A program made the position numbers and the translations under genes. 59,945 nt of DNA from Rhizobium sp. Q54 (lineage in GTDB: Bacteria; Pseudomonadota; Alphaproteobacteria; Rhizobiales; Xanthobacteraceae), in contig CAMDSH010000023.1 in assembly GCA_945907045.1 (NCBI GenBank), forward strand, positions 1 to 59,945, written 5' to 3'. Below, one piece after another: positions 8,787 through 19,239 of this stretch (position 1 is its first letter; each line of letters begins with the position of its first letter). The notes below the pieces were generated by a model that did no database searches, was not told the origin of the DNA, and saw only the letters and a list, made by a program, of their open reading frames with translations.

Positions 8787-9764
8787 TCACCAGCGCAGCA
8801 GCGCCGACCCCCAGGTGAAGCCCCCGCCCATCGCTTCGAGCAGAACAAGATCGCCCCGCTTGATGCGGCCATCCTTGACGGCGACGTTGAGCGCGAGCGG
8901 GATCGAAGCCGCCGACGTGTTGCCGTGCTTGTCGACCGTAATGACCACCTTCTCGGGCGCGATGCCGAGCTTGTGGGCGCTGTCGTCGATGATGCGCTTG
9001 TTGGCCTGGTGCGGCACGAACCAGGTGATGTCGTTCGCGGTATAGCCGGTCGCCTTGAAGGCGGCGTCGATCACGTCGGTGATCATCGCCACCGCATGCT
9101 TGAAAACCGCGCGCCCTTCCATGCGTAAATGTCCGACGGTGCCGGTCGAGGACGGCCCGCCGTCAACGTAAAGCTTCGTCTTGTGCCGCCCGTCCGAGCG
9201 CAAATGCGTGGTGAGAAGCCCGCGATCCTCGCGAGTGCCCTTTTGCGGCTGCGCTTCGATCACCAGCGCACCCGCGCCGTCGCCGAACAGCACGCAAGTG
9301 CCCCGGTCGGTCCAGTCGAGGATTCGCGAGAACGTCTCCGCTCCGATCACCAACGCGCGCTTGGCGTTGCCCGCGCGCAGCAGGCTGTCGGCGGTAGCGA
9401 GCGCATAGACAAATCCGGTGCAAACCGCCTGCAAATCGAAGGCAGCGCCGTGGTGAATGCCGAGCGCTGCCTGCACGGACACCGCTGTCGCCGGAAATGT
9501 CTGGTCCGGGGTCGATGTCGCGAGCACGATCAGGTCAATCGATTGCGCATCGACGCCGGCATTGGCAAGCGCGGCGCGGGCGGCGTGGATCGCAAGGTCG
9601 GAGGTGAGTTCGCCGACCGCCGCGATGTGGCGCTGGCGAATGCCGGTGCGCTGCACGATCCACTCGTCGGAGGTGTCCACTGTGCTCGCCAGCTCGGCGT
9701 TGCCGAGAACTCGTTCCGGCAGATAAGCCCCGCAGCCGAGTACAACCGAACGCAGCACGCTCAC
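8787..9764 (-). CDS. fabH: 3-oxoacyl-ACP synthase III
   Basis: The 325-residue condensing enzyme that starts fatty-acid synthesis by joining acetyl-CoA to malonyl-ACP. The catalytic triad is visible: Cys115 in AVCTGF, His252 in PHQANKRI and Asn282 in [10 protein letters not shown]. Length and thiolase fold match the family. The start codon overlaps the plsX stop by four bases (ATGA), so the two are translationally coupled. Cytoplasmic. Confidence 0.97.
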   Translation of the reverse strand: MSVLRSVVLGCGAYLPERVLGNAELASTVDTSDEWIVQRTGIRQRHIAAVGELTSDLAIHAARAALANAGVDAQSIDLIVLATSTPDQTFPATAVSVQAALGIHHGAAFDLQAVCTGFVYALATADSLLRAGNAKRALVIGAETFSRILDWTDRGTCVLFGDGAGALVIEAQPQKGTREDRGLLTTHLRSDGRHKTKLYVDGGPSSTGTVGHLRMEGRAVFKHAVAMITDVIDAAFKATGYTANDITWFVPHQANKRIIDDSAHKLGIAPEKVVITVDKHGNTSAASIPLALNVAVKDGRIKRGDLVLLEAMGGGFTWGSALLRW

Positions 9765-10813
9765 GAGGCGGCCCCCGCGGCCGCCTTGGCGACGTTATCA
9801 TCGCGGACGATGGTCTGGTTGATCTTGGAGAGCAGATCGTAGCGTACCATGTCGTAGCCGATGTCGATGGCGGAGGCATACCCGAGCGCATCCGCGCCGC
9901 CGTGGCTCTTGATGACGATGCCGTTGAGCCCGAGGAACACGCCGCCGTTGGCTTTGCGCGGGTCCATCTTGTCGCTCAGCGCGCGGAATGCATTCCGCGC
10001 CAGAATGAATCCGATTTTAGCCTGCCAGGTGCGCGCCATCGCGCTCTTGAGATACTGGCCGATCTGCCGCGCTGTGCCTTCTGCGGTCTTGAGCGCGATG
10101 TTTCCGGCGAAGCCTTCGGTGACGATCACGTCGGCGGTGCCTTTGCCGATGTCATTGCCTTCGACAAAGCCGATGTAATCGAAATGCGGGAAGTTGCCTT
10201 CACGAAGAATTTGGCCGGCCTCGCGCACCTGCTCGAGTCCCTTGACCTCTTCCACGCCGATATTGAGCAGGCCTACCGTCGGCCGGTCGAGATCGAACAA
10301 GATGCGCGCCATCGCGCTGCCCATGGAGGCAAGTTCGACCAGATGATGCGCGTCGGTGCCGATAGTGGCGCCGACATCGAGCACGATGGACTCGCCTTTG
10401 AGCGTCGGCCACAGCGCAGCGATCGCCGGACGTTCGATGCCGGGCAGCATCTTGATGCAGAAACGCGCCATCGCCATCAACGCGCCGGTATTGCCGGCGG
10501 AGACGGTGACATCCGCCTCGCCTTTTTTCACCGCGTCGAGCGAAAGCCACATCGACGATTTCCAGCGCCCGTAACGCAGCGCCTGGCTCGGCTTGTCGTC
10601 CATCTTGATCGCGATTTCGGTGTGAACGAGGCGGGAGCAGGCCTTGAGCTTCGGATGAGCATCGAGCAACGGCTGCACCACCGCGGTGTCGCCGAAAAAA
10701 ATGAATTCGGAGTCAGGGTGGCGCGTGAGCGATATCTCAGCCGCCGGGATGACCACGGAAGCCCCGTGATCGCCACCCATGGCGTCAAGCGCAATGCGAA
10801 CTTTATCGGGCAT
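9761..10813 (-). CDS. plsX: Phosphate acyltransferase PlsX
   Basis: A 350-residue enzyme that makes acyl-phosphate from acyl-ACP for phospholipid synthesis (the PlsX/PlsY route). The family hallmarks are the N-terminal DAMGGDHG (10-17), the central [10 protein letters not shown] and [11 protein letters not shown]. It is the first gene of the coupled plsX-fabH pair. Upstream, before yceD, lies a 175-base gap containing a 15-base tandem array. Confidence 0.97.
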   Translation of the reverse strand: MPDKVRIALDAMGGDHGASVVIPAAEISLTRHPDSEFIFFGDTAVVQPLLDAHPKLKACSRLVHTEIAIKMDDKPSQALRYGRWKSSMWLSLDAVKKGEADVTVSAGNTGALMAMARFCIKMLPGIERPAIAALWPTLKGESIVLDVGATIGTDAHHLVELASMGSAMARILFDLDRPTVGLLNIGVEEVKGLEQVREAGQILREGNFPHFDYIGFVEGNDIGKGTADVIVTEGFAGNIALKTAEGTARQIGQYLKSAMARTWQAKIGFILARNAFRALSDKMDPRKANGGVFLGLNGIVIKSHGGADALGYASAIDIGYDMVRYDLLSKINQTIVRDDNVAKAAAGAAS

Positions 10814-10842
10814 GGATCGACCTTGGCGGCGTAATCAAGGGT

Positions 10843-10900
10843 GCCGGAAACTTACGAGCCGGAAACCTGCACCCCGGAAACTTGGGCGCCGAAAGTTCGG
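10843..10900. repeat. Four-unit 15-bp imperfect tandem array
   Basis: Four adjacent 15-base units share the core GCCGGAAACTT: gtgCCGGAAACttac, gagCCGGAAACctgc, accCCGGAAACttgg, gcgCCGAAAGttcgg. The array lies between yceD and plsX, in what would be the leader of plsX. No gene here is convincing. Confidence 0.6.
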
Positions 10901-10988
10901 TGCTTCGGAGCAACGACCCGCCGGGACAATAGCCGTTCGGAGGGGGGCACAACAGGGGGCAAAATCCGCAATTTCGGGTGGCGCATTA

Positions 10989-11630
10989 TCAGGTTTCGCC
11001 ACCTTTTTGGCCTTTTTTCAAGGCCTCCAAAACCGCGAACGGGTTAGATGCGGTTCCCTTGGCATATTCGCTGTTATTATCGCCTTGTTGGCCTGTATTT
11101 CGATCTTGTGCGCCGTGTATTTCGACCGCGCCGAACTCCACTCCTGCCTTGCGGGGATAAGGGTCGATACCAAGCAGCAGGAACTCGCACGCCATCGCGC
11201 CGAGATCGACAGTGCCGCCGACAAGCGGTTCGGGCGGCTCCTTCCTGCCCTTCGCAGGCTTCGCCAGCACCGGTTCACCGCGCTCGTCCATCACCGCCGG
11301 CATGAACAGCAGATCGACCGCCTCGTCGATTGCGTTGTCGATGGGCTCAAGCGTCACGACGCAATTTTGTCCGGCCAGCGCCGAGACGCGGCCCTTCACA
11401 TGCAAGCCATCGCCGTGTTTTTCTACGTCGAATTCGGCCTGCAATTGCGTCAGCGCGCGCAAGCCTGCCGTCTGCGCCAGCGCAGCCCGCACGGGCTCAG
11501 GCGCCGCGAGATCGAAATGCTGTCCGCTCTCGGGGATATCGTCGAAGACGACCGGCACCCGCCAGGGATAGACGGATTTTGGGCTGACAGATTTTGGGGC
11601 ATTGGATTTTGGCTGTTTGGATTTCGGCAT
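10989..11630 (-). CDS. yceD: YceD/DUF177-family protein
   Basis: A 213-residue DUF177 protein. The family is linked to rRNA/ribosome assembly and usually sits beside rpmF or plsX, as here. The core is at about 22-180 (ALTQLQAEFDVEKHGDGLHVKGRV-type strands, the CVVTLEP motif, then VDLGAMACEFLLLGIDPYPRK). The N-terminus is unusual: MPKSKQPKSNAPKSVSPKS is a repeated PKS peptide encoded by a 15-base tandem array. It starts 10 bases after the cytochrome chaperone gene. Confidence 0.88.
   Translation of the reverse strand: MPKSKQPKSNAPKSVSPKSVYPWRVPVVFDDIPESGQHFDLAAPEPVRAALAQTAGLRALTQLQAEFDVEKHGDGLHVKGRVSALAGQNCVVTLEPIDNAIDEAVDLLFMPAVMDERGEPVLAKPAKGRKEPPEPLVGGTVDLGAMACEFLLLGIDPYPRKAGVEFGAVEIHGAQDRNTGQQGDNNSEYAKGTASNPFAVLEALKKGQKGGET
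11571..11630. repeat. Four-unit 15-bp array inside the yceD start
   Basis: Four 15-base units, each with a core close to GGATTTTGG (plus strand), make up the first 20 codons of yceD and encode the repeated PKS peptide. Period and copy number equal those of the array 3' of yceD at 10843-10900, although the unit sequence differs. Confidence 0.6.
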
Positions 11631-11640
11631 CGGAATTGTC

Positions 11641-12201
11641 TCACGAGAGCGCCGGTGAAATTACAAAACCGGCGGGATCGGGAAAGCTCAACTCGGCTCC
11701 AGCAAACGCTTCCGGTTTCTGCGTCGCGAGATGATCCACCGCCGCTCGCATATAAGCCGCCAGCCATTTGGCGCCTTCCGGCGGCGCTGCGGCCTGCCCG
11801 TAGATATTGCGTCCGATGGCTTCCACCAAGGCCTGTTCCCCTTCAGCCGCCAGCGCGGCCGCGTAGGCCTGCGCGCGGCCATAGAAAGCATCCGCCATGC
11901 GGTACATTTCCTTCGGAACGGCGAGATCGCCGATGCCAATTTCCCGCAGATTATCGTCCATGTCCCTGCAGAAACGATCGAAAATACGCTGCCCAATAGC
12001 ACGGGTAACGGCGTCTTCTGCCCCAACACGGCGCAGGAACAGCGCAATATGCAACACGATCATATCGAAACGGCCATTAACCGTGTCGGAAACCCCGTAG
12101 TCGCGGTAGAAGGTGGGCAATCGCGCCTGCGCCACGATCATGCCATACAGGGTGGCGATGGTGTCCGGCCGCGGGGTGCGGCGAAATAGGGCCAATTTCA
12201 T
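11641..12201 (-). CDS. Ubiquinol-cytochrome c chaperone family protein
   Basis: A 186-residue homologue of mitochondrial Cbp3, which assists cytochrome b and bc1-complex assembly. Family features are TLYGMIVAQARLPTFYRDYGVSDTVNGRFDMIVLH near the N-terminus and the FCRDMDDNLREIGIGDLAVPKEM segment in the middle. It is cytoplasmic or membrane-peripheral. It is first in a minus-strand run with yceD and plsX and diverges from bamE over a gap of about 57 bases. Confidence 0.88.
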   Translation of the reverse strand: MKLALFRRTPRPDTIATLYGMIVAQARLPTFYRDYGVSDTVNGRFDMIVLHIALFLRRVGAEDAVTRAIGQRIFDRFCRDMDDNLREIGIGDLAVPKEMYRMADAFYGRAQAYAAALAAEGEQALVEAIGRNIYGQAAAPPEGAKWLAAYMRAAVDHLATQKPEAFAGAELSFPDPAGFVISPALS

Positions 12202-12258
12202 CGGGTTGGGTCTTGATGGTGCGCGGCTTTACCGCCCGGTACGTCAACCTGCCCCTCG

Positions 12259-12762
12259 ATGCAAGATCGAACAAGACCGAAAATGAAGATATCGCCTGCC
12301 CTGCCTGAGATTGCCGGTCCGCGCTCGACTGCCGCGCGCACGACCGCGCTGCTGGCGCTCGCGCTCGGCCTCATGCTGGGCGGATGCGGCGCGAGCGGTC
12401 TCTCCGAAAACTACCAGCGCGGCTATGTACTGGCCGAAGGCGCACTCGAGCAGCTCCCCGTGGGCGCGACGCAAGAGCAAGTGCTGATCGTGCTCGGCAC
12501 CCCCTCGACGGTCGCCACCGTCAGCGGCGAGGCGTTCTATTACATCTCGCAGCGGACCGAACGCGCGGCCGCGTTCCTGCCCTACGAAGTGAAAGACCAA
12601 CGCGTCGTCGCCGTCTATTTCGATAAAAATCGCCGCGTCGAGCGGCTGGCGAATTACGGATTGAAATACGGCAAGGTGTTCGACTTCGTCAGCCGTACAA
12701 CGCAAACCGGCGGCGAGGACTACACGTTCCTCGGACAGATATTCCGGATCATCAAGAGCTGA
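12259..12762 (+). CDS. bamE: Outer-membrane protein assembly factor BamE
   Basis: A 167-residue SmpA/OmlA lipoprotein of the BAM complex, which inserts beta-barrel proteins into the outer membrane. It has a lipoprotein signal peptide with the lipobox LMLGGC (lipidated Cys43). The BamE fold is shown by LEQLPVGATQEQVLIVLGTPSTV and the terminal strands. The ATG at 12283 (codon 9) is an equally good start and gives a more usual signal-peptide length. Alone on the plus strand, it ends at a bidirectional terminator. Confidence 0.9.
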   Translation: MQDRTRPKMKISPALPEIAGPRSTAARTTALLALALGLMLGGCGASGLSENYQRGYVLAEGALEQLPVGATQEQVLIVLGTPSTVATVSGEAFYYISQRTERAAAFLPYEVKDQRVVAVYFDKNRRVERLANYGLKYGKVFDFVSRTTQTGGEDYTFLGQIFRIIKS

Positions 12763-12782
12763 TTTCCGCTACATCGAAAACA

Positions 12783-12823
12783 AAAAAGGGCCCGCGTTTT
12801 GCGCGAGCCCTTTTTGCTTTTTT
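12783..12823. terminator. Bidirectional terminator bamE/hppA
   Basis: A GC-rich hairpin (GGGC-c-CGCG, loop TTTT, CGCG-a-GCCC) is flanked by an A-run on the left and a T-run on the right. It therefore works for both converging genes. Confidence 0.85.
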
Positions 12824-12833
12824 AGTCCGGCGC

Positions 12834-14957
12834 TTAGTGCGCGAGCATCGCCAACAGAAGAAGAGCGACAATGTTGGTGATCTTGATCATCGGGTTCACC
12901 GCGGGACCCGCGGTGTCCTTGTAGGGATCGCCGACGGTGTCGCCGGTCACTGCCGCCTTATGAGCGGGCGAGCCCTTGCCGCCGTAATGGCCGTCCTCGA
13001 TGTATTTCTTCGCATTGTCCCAGGCGCCGCCGCCGGAGGTCATCGAGATCGCGACGAACAACCCGGTGACAATCACGCCGAGCAGCATCGCGCCGACCGC
13101 AGAGAACGCCGCGCCCTTGCCAGCCGCGCCACCGCCCGCGATGTAGTAAATCGCGAAGTAAGCCACCACCGGCGAGAGCACCGGAAGCAGCGACGGCACG
13201 ATCATTTCCTTGATCGCGGCCTTGGTGAGCAGGTCCACGGCGCGTCCGTAATCCGGCTTCGACGTGCCCTTCATGATGCCGGGGTTGCGGCGGAACTGAC
13301 GGCGCACTTCCTCGACGATGGCGCTGGCCGCACGGCCGACCGCAGTCATTCCCATCGCGGCGAACAGATACGGCAGCATGCCGCCGAACAGCAGGCCGGC
13401 GACGACGTAAGGATTGGTCAACGAGAAATCGAGCTTGATGCCGGCGAAGTACGGATACTTCGCCGAGTTCGCGATGAAGTAGAGCAGATCCTGATTGTAA
13501 GCGGCGAACAGCACCAGCGCGCCGAGGCCGGCGGATCCGATGGCGTAGCCCTTGGTGATCGCCTTGGTGGTATTGCCGACCGCGTCGAGCGCGTCGGTCG
13601 ACTTGCGCACTGCTTTCGGCAGGCCCGCCATTTCGGCGATGCCGCCAGCGTTGTCGGTGACAGGGCCGAAAGCGTCGAGCGCGACCACCATGCCGGCGAG
13701 CGCCAGCATGCTGCTCACGGCAATCGCGATGCCGAACAGTCCGGCCATCGCGAAGGCGCCGAGGATGCCGCCGATGATGACGATGCAAGGCAGCGCGGTG
13801 GATTCAAGCGAGATCGCCAGGCCCTGGATCACGTTGGTGCCGTGACCCGTGACCGATGACGCCGCGATCGACTTCACCGGGCGGAAATTGGTGCCGGTGT
13901 AGTACTCGGTGATCCAGATGATCAGGCCAGTCACCACCAGACCGATGACACCGCAGATGAACAGGTTCATTCCGGTGTACGCGACGCCGGCAATGGGGCC
14001 GAAGCCGATCAGATATTGCGTGACGTAGTAGATGGCGCCGAGCGAGAGCACGGCGGTGGCGATGAAGCCCTTGTAGAGCGCGCCCATGATCGACTTGCTG
14101 GAGCCCAGCCGCACGAAGAACGTGCCGATGATCGACGTAATAATGCACACGCCGCCAATGGCGAGCGGATAGGTCATCATGTTGGCGAGAACGGAGGGCT
14201 GACCGGCAAAGAAGATCGAGGCCAGCACCATCGTCGCGACCAGCGTCACCGCATAGGTCTCGAACAGATCGGCCGCCATGCCCGCGCAGTCACCGACATT
14301 GTCGCCGACGTTATCGGCGATGGTCGCCGGGTTGCGCGGATCGTCTTCCGGAATGCCCGCTTCCACCTTGCCGACGAGATCGCCGCCGACATCCGCACCT
14401 TTGGTGAAGATGCCGCCGCCGAGACGCGCGAAGATCGAGATGAGCGAAGCGCCGAAGCCGAGCGCGACCAGCGCGTCGATCACGGTGCGATCGTTCACGG
14501 CCTTGCCCAGTCCGCCGGTGAGAAATCCGAAATATCCGGTCACGCCGAGAAGCGCGAGGCCGGCCACGAACAGGCCGGTGATGGCGCCGGACTTGAAGGC
14601 AATGGAGAGGCCGCCGGCGAGCGACTTGGTCGCCGCCTGCGCCGTGCGCACGTTAGCGCGCACCGAGACGTTCATGCCGATGAAGCCGGTCGCGCCCGAG
14701 AGGATCGCGCCGATGGCAAAACCCACAGCCACAAGCCAGCCCAGCATGTAGCCGACGATCACGAAGATCACGGCGCCGACGATGGCGATGGTGATGTACT
14801 GGCGCTTCAGGTAAGCCTGCGCGCCTTCACGGATCGCTTCGGCGATCTCCTGCATCTTCTTGTTGCCGGCGGGCGCGCGCATGACCGAGCCGATGGCCCA
14901 GGCGCCGTAAACGATGGCCAGCAGGCCGCACAAAATAATCAGCCACAAAGCAGACAT
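12834..14957 (-). CDS. hppA: K+-insensitive pyrophosphate-energised proton pump
   Basis: A 707-residue membrane H+-pyrophosphatase with about 16 transmembrane helices that couples PPi hydrolysis to proton export. The PPi site is visible in [13 protein letters not shown], the Asp-rich [14 protein letters not shown] motif, and the second acidic motif near the C-terminus ([15 protein letters not shown]). The sequence [10 protein letters not shown] has Lys where K+-dependent enzymes have Ala, which places it in the K+-independent class. It is monocistronic, with its own roughly 200-base upstream region and a terminator. Confidence 0.96.
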   Translation of the reverse strand: MSALWLIILCGLLAIVYGAWAIGSVMRAPAGNKKMQEIAEAIREGAQAYLKRQYITIAIVGAVIFVIVGYMLGWLVAVGFAIGAILSGATGFIGMNVSVRANVRTAQAATKSLAGGLSIAFKSGAITGLFVAGLALLGVTGYFGFLTGGLGKAVNDRTVIDALVALGFGASLISIFARLGGGIFTKGADVGGDLVGKVEAGIPEDDPRNPATIADNVGDNVGDCAGMAADLFETYAVTLVATMVLASIFFAGQPSVLANMMTYPLAIGGVCIITSIIGTFFVRLGSSKSIMGALYKGFIATAVLSLGAIYYVTQYLIGFGPIAGVAYTGMNLFICGVIGLVVTGLIIWITEYYTGTNFRPVKSIAASSVTGHGTNVIQGLAISLESTALPCIVIIGGILGAFAMAGLFGIAIAVSSMLALAGMVVALDAFGPVTDNAGGIAEMAGLPKAVRKSTDALDAVGNTTKAITKGYAIGSAGLGALVLFAAYNQDLLYFIANSAKYPYFAGIKLDFSLTNPYVVAGLLFGGMLPYLFAAMGMTAVGRAASAIVEEVRRQFRRNPGIMKGTSKPDYGRAVDLLTKAAIKEMIVPSLLPVLSPVVAYFAIYYIAGGGAAGKGAAFSAVGAMLLGVIVTGLFVAISMTSGGGAWDNAKKYIEDGHYGGKGSPAHKAAVTGDTVGDPYKDTAGPAVNPMIKITNIVALLLLAMLAH

Positions 14958-15159
14958 GGATAACCTCGGTTATTTGAGTTTGCAGGCGAAGGTCCGACAT
15001 CGGACGCAAGAGAAAAGCGGCCGCCGGCACAGCGCCCCGTCTCAAGGGGAATTTTCGCGCGGACATTGCCAAAAACAGCGTGGGGAAGCAACGCCCTAAA
15101 CGGCTTGGTTAAGAGCCATACAGTTGGATTTTCGTCGCAACGCGGACGCCCGGCAGCGC

Positions 15160-16380
15160 TCAAACCGCGCGCGCGCGCGTGCTCCAGAGCAGCCAAATGA
15201 GCATCGCACCGGCCATAAAGGTCGCCGGGAACAGCACCTCGTTGACCACTACCCAGCCCAGCGTCGCGAGCAGCTTGCCGGAGGAGAACGAGGCTATCGC
15301 CATGCTGCCGAAGATGAGGAAGTCGTTGAAGGCCTGCACCTTGTTGCGCTCCACGGGGCGGTGGCACTGGGTGATCATGGTGGTCGCGCCGATAAAGGAC
15401 AGATTCCAGCCCAGCCCCAGCAGCACCAGCATGATCCAGAAATGCGCGACCGTGATGCCGGCGATGCCGACCGCGGCGCTTGCCGCCATCAAAACAAATC
15501 CGATCAGCGTGATGCGCTCGACGCCGAAGCGCACGATCAGCGAGCCGGTAAAAAAGCTCGGCGCATACATGGCGACCACATGCCATTGAATGCCGAGCGA
15601 GGCGTCATTGACCGAATGGCCGCAGCCGATCATGGCGAGCGGCGCCGAGGTCATTACCATGTTCATCATGGCGTAGCTCACGACGCCGCAAACCACCGCC
15701 ACGATGAAACGCGGCGTGCGCGCGATCTCGCCTAAACCCCGTCCGCCCTCGGCGGACTTGTGCGCCATGGGGCGCGGGATTTTGACGAACACCAGTACGC
15801 CCGCCGCCAGCAGCGCGACCACGGATTGCGCGATGAAGCTCGCAGCGAACAAATACGGCTGCCACAGCTCCTTGGTGAAAATGACGAGTTGCGGGCCGAT
15901 GACACCGGCGAATACGCCGCCCGCCAGCACCCATGACACGGCCTTGGGGCGGAAGGCATCGCTTGCCGTGTCGGCAGCGGCGAAGCGGTAGGACTGATGC
16001 GCGGCGGCATAAAGCCCGGCACAAAAGGAGCCAAGCAGAAACAGCAGGAACGAGCCGTTGAGTACGGCGGCGCAGGAAACCAGCCCGGAGAGGACGCCGA
16101 ACAACGAGCCGGTTTGCAACGCGGTGCGCCGCCCGTATTTGCGCGCCAGCGCGCCGACGGGGAGCGTGCCGAGCCACATGCCGAGCACCATGAACGTGAT
16201 GGGAAGCGTCGCGAGGCCTTTGTCAGGGGCCAGCATGGCGCCGACAATGCCGCCGGTGGTGACGACGACGGTGTTGTTGCCGCCCGCGAGCGCCTGCGCC
16301 ACCGCCAGCACCTTGGCGTTGCGGCGGGCGAGCCCGTCGTCGGCAACCACTTCGCGGATCGGTTCGGCCAGCGCCGACAT
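15160..16380 (-). CDS. MFS transporter
   Basis: A 406-residue integral membrane protein with about 12 predicted helices in two halves. The MFS signature between helices 2 and 3 is GALARKYGRRTAL. Substrate is not predictable from sequence. The start ATG has GGGAGAT upstream. The C-terminus ends in RARAV beside an alternating GC stretch. It stands alone, with gaps of about 80 and 200 bases to its neighbours. Confidence 0.85.
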   Translation of the reverse strand: MSALAEPIREVVADDGLARRNAKVLAVAQALAGGNNTVVVTTGGIVGAMLAPDKGLATLPITFMVLGMWLGTLPVGALARKYGRRTALQTGSLFGVLSGLVSCAAVLNGSFLLFLLGSFCAGLYAAAHQSYRFAAADTASDAFRPKAVSWVLAGGVFAGVIGPQLVIFTKELWQPYLFAASFIAQSVVALLAAGVLVFVKIPRPMAHKSAEGGRGLGEIARTPRFIVAVVCGVVSYAMMNMVMTSAPLAMIGCGHSVNDASLGIQWHVVAMYAPSFFTGSLIVRFGVERITLIGFVLMAASAAVGIAGITVAHFWIMLVLLGLGWNLSFIGATTMITQCHRPVERNKVQAFNDFLIFGSMAIASFSSGKLLATLGWVVVNEVLFPATFMAGAMLIWLLWSTRARAV

Positions 16381-16464
16381 CGCTCAATCTCCCGGTGGAC
16401 GCCCTTGTACAGGCCGGGGCATAGAGTCGCCACTGCGGCAAGTGCAGATCAGGGATGACGGATT

Positions 16465-17712
16465 TTAAGCGCCGAAACGGAAAGCGCCGGGATGCCGGAC
16501 CTCGACCGAACGCGTTTCCGCGACGTTGCGCGCGCCGATCTGGCCCATCGCGGCTTTCACTTCCTCGATCAGCAGATCGATGACGTGTCCCGGCCCTTCG
16601 TTTCCGAGCGCGCCGAGGCCCCAGAGAAACGCCTTGCCGGCGAAGGCAGCCTGCGCGCCGAGCGCCAGCGCCCGCACCACATCGGTGCCGGAGCGAACGC
16701 CGCTGTCCATCAAGACAGTCATTTTACCGCCGACCGCGCGCACGACGGCGGGCAGGCAATCGATCGGCGGCGGCAGCGCCTCGATCTGGCGGCCGCCGTG
16801 GTTCGATACGATCAGTCCATCGACGCCGAGCGATAGCGCCTTCTCGGCGTCGGCCGAATGCAAAATGCCTTTGACGACGAACGGGCGCTTCCAGCGGTCG
16901 CGATAGCGCGCGACTTCATCCCACGAGAACGCGCCGCCCATTTCGCGCCGCGCAAAGCGGATGGTCTCGTTGGTGCCTGCGTTCGTTCCCGCGTACGTGC
17001 GGATATTCGCGAAACGCGGATAGCCGTTCTGCACGATGCCCATCAACCACTTGGGAGAAGTCATCATCTCCGCGATCATGCGCGCGTTGGGGCGAAATTC
17101 GCCGCCAAGCCCGCCACGCACTTCGCGCGTGCGCGTGGTGCGCACCGGCACATCGAGCGTGAGCATCAGCACGTTGGCGCCCGCGCTCTCCGCACGGCGA
17201 ACAAGATCGAAGCCGATGGCGTGTTCATTGTGTGCAAAACGATAAAGCTGGAACCAGAAAACATCCGGCGCGGCTTCGCCGGCGAGTTCAACCGTCGTGC
17301 CGCCCGCAACGCCGAGCACATAGGGAATGCGCGCGCGTTGCGCGGCTTTTGCCAGCAGCAAGTCCGCACCCGGCCAGACGATGGCGGGGCCGCCCATGGG
17401 CGCGATGCCGACGGGTGCCGCGTAACGCTTGCCGAAGAGTTCGATGTCGGTTGGCGGCAATTGAGTCATCACGCCATAGCGCGGCACCAGTTCGACCGCA
17501 TCGAGCGCAGCCCAGTTGTGCGCGATACCAGTATCCGCGCCCGCGCCGCCATCGGCATATTCGAAGGCAAAGCCGGGAATGTTGCGGCGCGCGTAATTAC
17601 GCAAATAGGGAATGGTCGGGAACCGCTTGTGCAGCGCCGCGTAGTTGGGGCTGCGCCCCGGCATTGCGGTGGCCGCGCTTTTCGCCGCGCCTTTGGATGT
17701 CACATCGTGCAT
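16465..17712 (-). CDS. FMN-dependent alpha-hydroxy-acid oxidoreductase
   Basis: A 415-residue enzyme of the lactate dehydrogenase/glycolate oxidase family, which oxidises L-2-hydroxy acids with FMN in a TIM barrel. Motifs: APVGIAPMGG (FMN site), LTLDVPVRTTRTRE, FVVKGIL (phosphate-binding Lys), SNHGGRQ with the catalytic His, and MDSGVRSGTDVVRALALGA. The start MHDVTSKG is chosen over a longer frame that runs into thiL. Exact substrate is unknown; L-lactate or mandelate-like acids are typical. Confidence 0.88.
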   Translation of the reverse strand: MHDVTSKGAAKSAATAMPGRSPNYAALHKRFPTIPYLRNYARRNIPGFAFEYADGGAGADTGIAHNWAALDAVELVPRYGVMTQLPPTDIELFGKRYAAPVGIAPMGGPAIVWPGADLLLAKAAQRARIPYVLGVAGGTTVELAGEAAPDVFWFQLYRFAHNEHAIGFDLVRRAESAGANVLMLTLDVPVRTTRTREVRGGLGGEFRPNARMIAEMMTSPKWLMGIVQNGYPRFANIRTYAGTNAGTNETIRFARREMGGAFSWDEVARYRDRWKRPFVVKGILHSADAEKALSLGVDGLIVSNHGGRQIEALPPPIDCLPAVVRAVGGKMTVLMDSGVRSGTDVVRALALGAQAAFAGKAFLWGLGALGNEGPGHVIDLLIEEVKAAMGQIGARNVAETRSVEVRHPGAFRFGA

Positions 17713-17743
17713 GGCGTTCACTTTAGGCTTTTTGCCGCCGTCG

Positions 17744-18736
17744 TTACAGGTGGCTGTAGGAGGGCCGCGCGAAAGTGAGCGGCTTGCCGTCCGCGTCCGT
17801 AAAACGCGCGCCCTCGCCTGCCGCAACAGTCCCGATTTCGCTGACCGCGACCTGCGCGGCTTTCGCCGCCGCGTGGAAGGCCGCCAGTTTGCCGGGCGGG
17901 ACGGTGCAGACGATTTCGTAGTCGTCGCCGCCGGTGAGGATCGTTTCAATCAGCTTTGGATCGGATTTGAGCGCCGCCTGCGCTGCTGCGGAGAGTGGCA
18001 CGAGCGCAGCTTCGATAGTGACGTTTACGTGCGAAGCGCGACAAAGTTTATCGAGATCGCCGACGAGACCATCCGAGACATCCATCGCCGCGGAGGCGTT
18101 GTCACGCAACGCTGTTGCCAGCGCATTGCGCGGCTGCGGCAGCAGATAACGATTTTCCAAATGTTCGCCCTGAGCGTTGTCGAGTTTCCACTTCGCACCG
18201 CGCCGCAGCGCAAGCCCGAGCGCTGCATCGCCGATAGTGCCAGTGACAAGAACGATGTCGCCAACTTTCGCGCCATCGCGACGAACCATTTTGTCTTTTG
18301 GAACGGAGCCGAGCGCCGTGACGGAAATCGTCAGCGGTCCCGGCGTTGTTACGGTGTCGCCACCCAGCAGCGGGCAATTATACGCGTCGGCGTCTCCCCC
18401 AAGACCTTTCGCGAACGCCGCGACCCATTCTTCTTTCGTGTCCGATAACGCGATCGCCAACAAAAAGCCGATTGGCGTAGCGCCCTTCGCGGCCAAGTCC
18501 GAGAGGTTCACGCGTAGCGCCTTGCGCGCGATGTCGCCCGGTGGATCGTTGGCGAAAAAGTGCACGCCCGCGACCAGCGCATCTTTGGTGATGACGAGAT
18601 CATGGTCGGGGGGCGGTGCGAGCACAGCCGTATCGTCGTTGAGCGACAACGCTCCTGGATGCTTGGCAAGGGGACGAAAATACTTCGCGATCAGGCGGTC
18701 TTCGCCGGACAGCGCCTTGTCATCGCGGGCGTTCAT
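17744..18736 (-). CDS. thiL: Thiamine-monophosphate kinase
   Basis: About 330 residues. It phosphorylates thiamine phosphate to the active coenzyme thiamine diphosphate. ThiL features: an N-terminal LIAKYFRPLAK, NDDTAVLAPP (Mg/ATP site), TKDALVAGVHFF, LSDLAAKGATPIGFLLAIAL, LLGGDTV, AAMDVSDGLVGDL and TGGDDYEIV. The start overlaps the nusB stop (TGATG); a GTG one codon earlier is possible. It is last in the glyA-to-thiL operon, an order conserved in many alphaproteobacteria. Confidence 0.96.
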   Translation of the reverse strand: MNARDDKALSGEDRLIAKYFRPLAKHPGALSLNDDTAVLAPPPDHDLVITKDALVAGVHFFANDPPGDIARKALRVNLSDLAAKGATPIGFLLAIALSDTKEEWVAAFAKGLGGDADAYNCPLLGGDTVTTPGPLTISVTALGSVPKDKMVRRDGAKVGDIVLVTGTIGDAALGLALRRGAKWKLDNAQGEHLENRYLLPQPRNALATALRDNASAAMDVSDGLVGDLDKLCRASHVNVTIEAALVPLSAAAQAALKSDPKLIETILTGGDDYEIVCTVPPGKLAAFHAAAKAAQVAVSEIGTVAAGEGARFTDADGKPLTFARPSYSHL

Positions 18737-19239
18737 CACCCACCGGCAACGCGGCCGAATTCAGCCGCGCGCAGCTGCCGCGCCAGTTGATCGAGCACGG
18801 CATTGACCATTCCAGTCTCGTCGCGCTCGACAAACGCAGCGGCGACATCGGCGTATTCGGACACCACCACCCGCGCCGGCACGTCGCGGCGGTTTTCCAG
18901 CTCATAAGCGCCCGCGCGCAACGCCGCGCGAAGTATTGCTTCAATGCGTTTGAGCGGCCAGCTTTTCGCCAGCGCTTCGTCGATTAATGGGTCGAGCCGG
19001 AGCTGCTCGCGCACCACGCCGGACACCACATCTCGGAAGAATGCCGCTTCGGCAGGAAGATATTTCTCGCCCTCGACCTCCTGCCCCATCCAGTGGCGCT
19101 CGAACTCGGCCATGATCTCGTTCACGCCGGTGCCCGCGAGGTCCATCTGATAAAGCGCCTGCACCGCAGCTAACCGCGCCGCGCCGCGCCGGTTGGCCTT
19201 GCGCGCGTCCTTCTCGTCGGCGGGCTTGGCGCTCTTCAT
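18736..19239 (-). CDS. nusB: Transcription antitermination factor NusB
   Basis: A 167-residue all-helical RNA-binding protein that, with NusE, forms rRNA antitermination complexes. Family motifs: [20 protein letters not shown] near the N-terminus and [15 protein letters not shown] in the C-terminal half. It overlaps ribH by four bases and thiL by one to three bases, so translation of the three is coupled. Confidence 0.95.
   Translation of the reverse strand: MKSAKPADEKDARKANRRGAARLAAVQALYQMDLAGTGVNEIMAEFERHWMGQEVEGEKYLPAEAAFFRDVVSGVVREQLRLDPLIDEALAKSWPLKRIEAILRAALRAGAYELENRRDVPARVVVSEYADVAAAFVERDETGMVNAVLDQLARQLRAAEFGRVAGG

Noticed and set aside
12837..13859. Plus-strand frame of 340 codons across hppA
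   Set aside because: Shadow of the H+-pyrophosphatase; His/Asp/Arg-rich composition and no family features.
15160..15185. Alternating CG/GC run at the MFS gene end as a Z-DNA or regulatory site
   Set aside because: It is short, encodes the Arg-Ala-Arg C-terminus, and such runs are frequent in this GC-rich genome.
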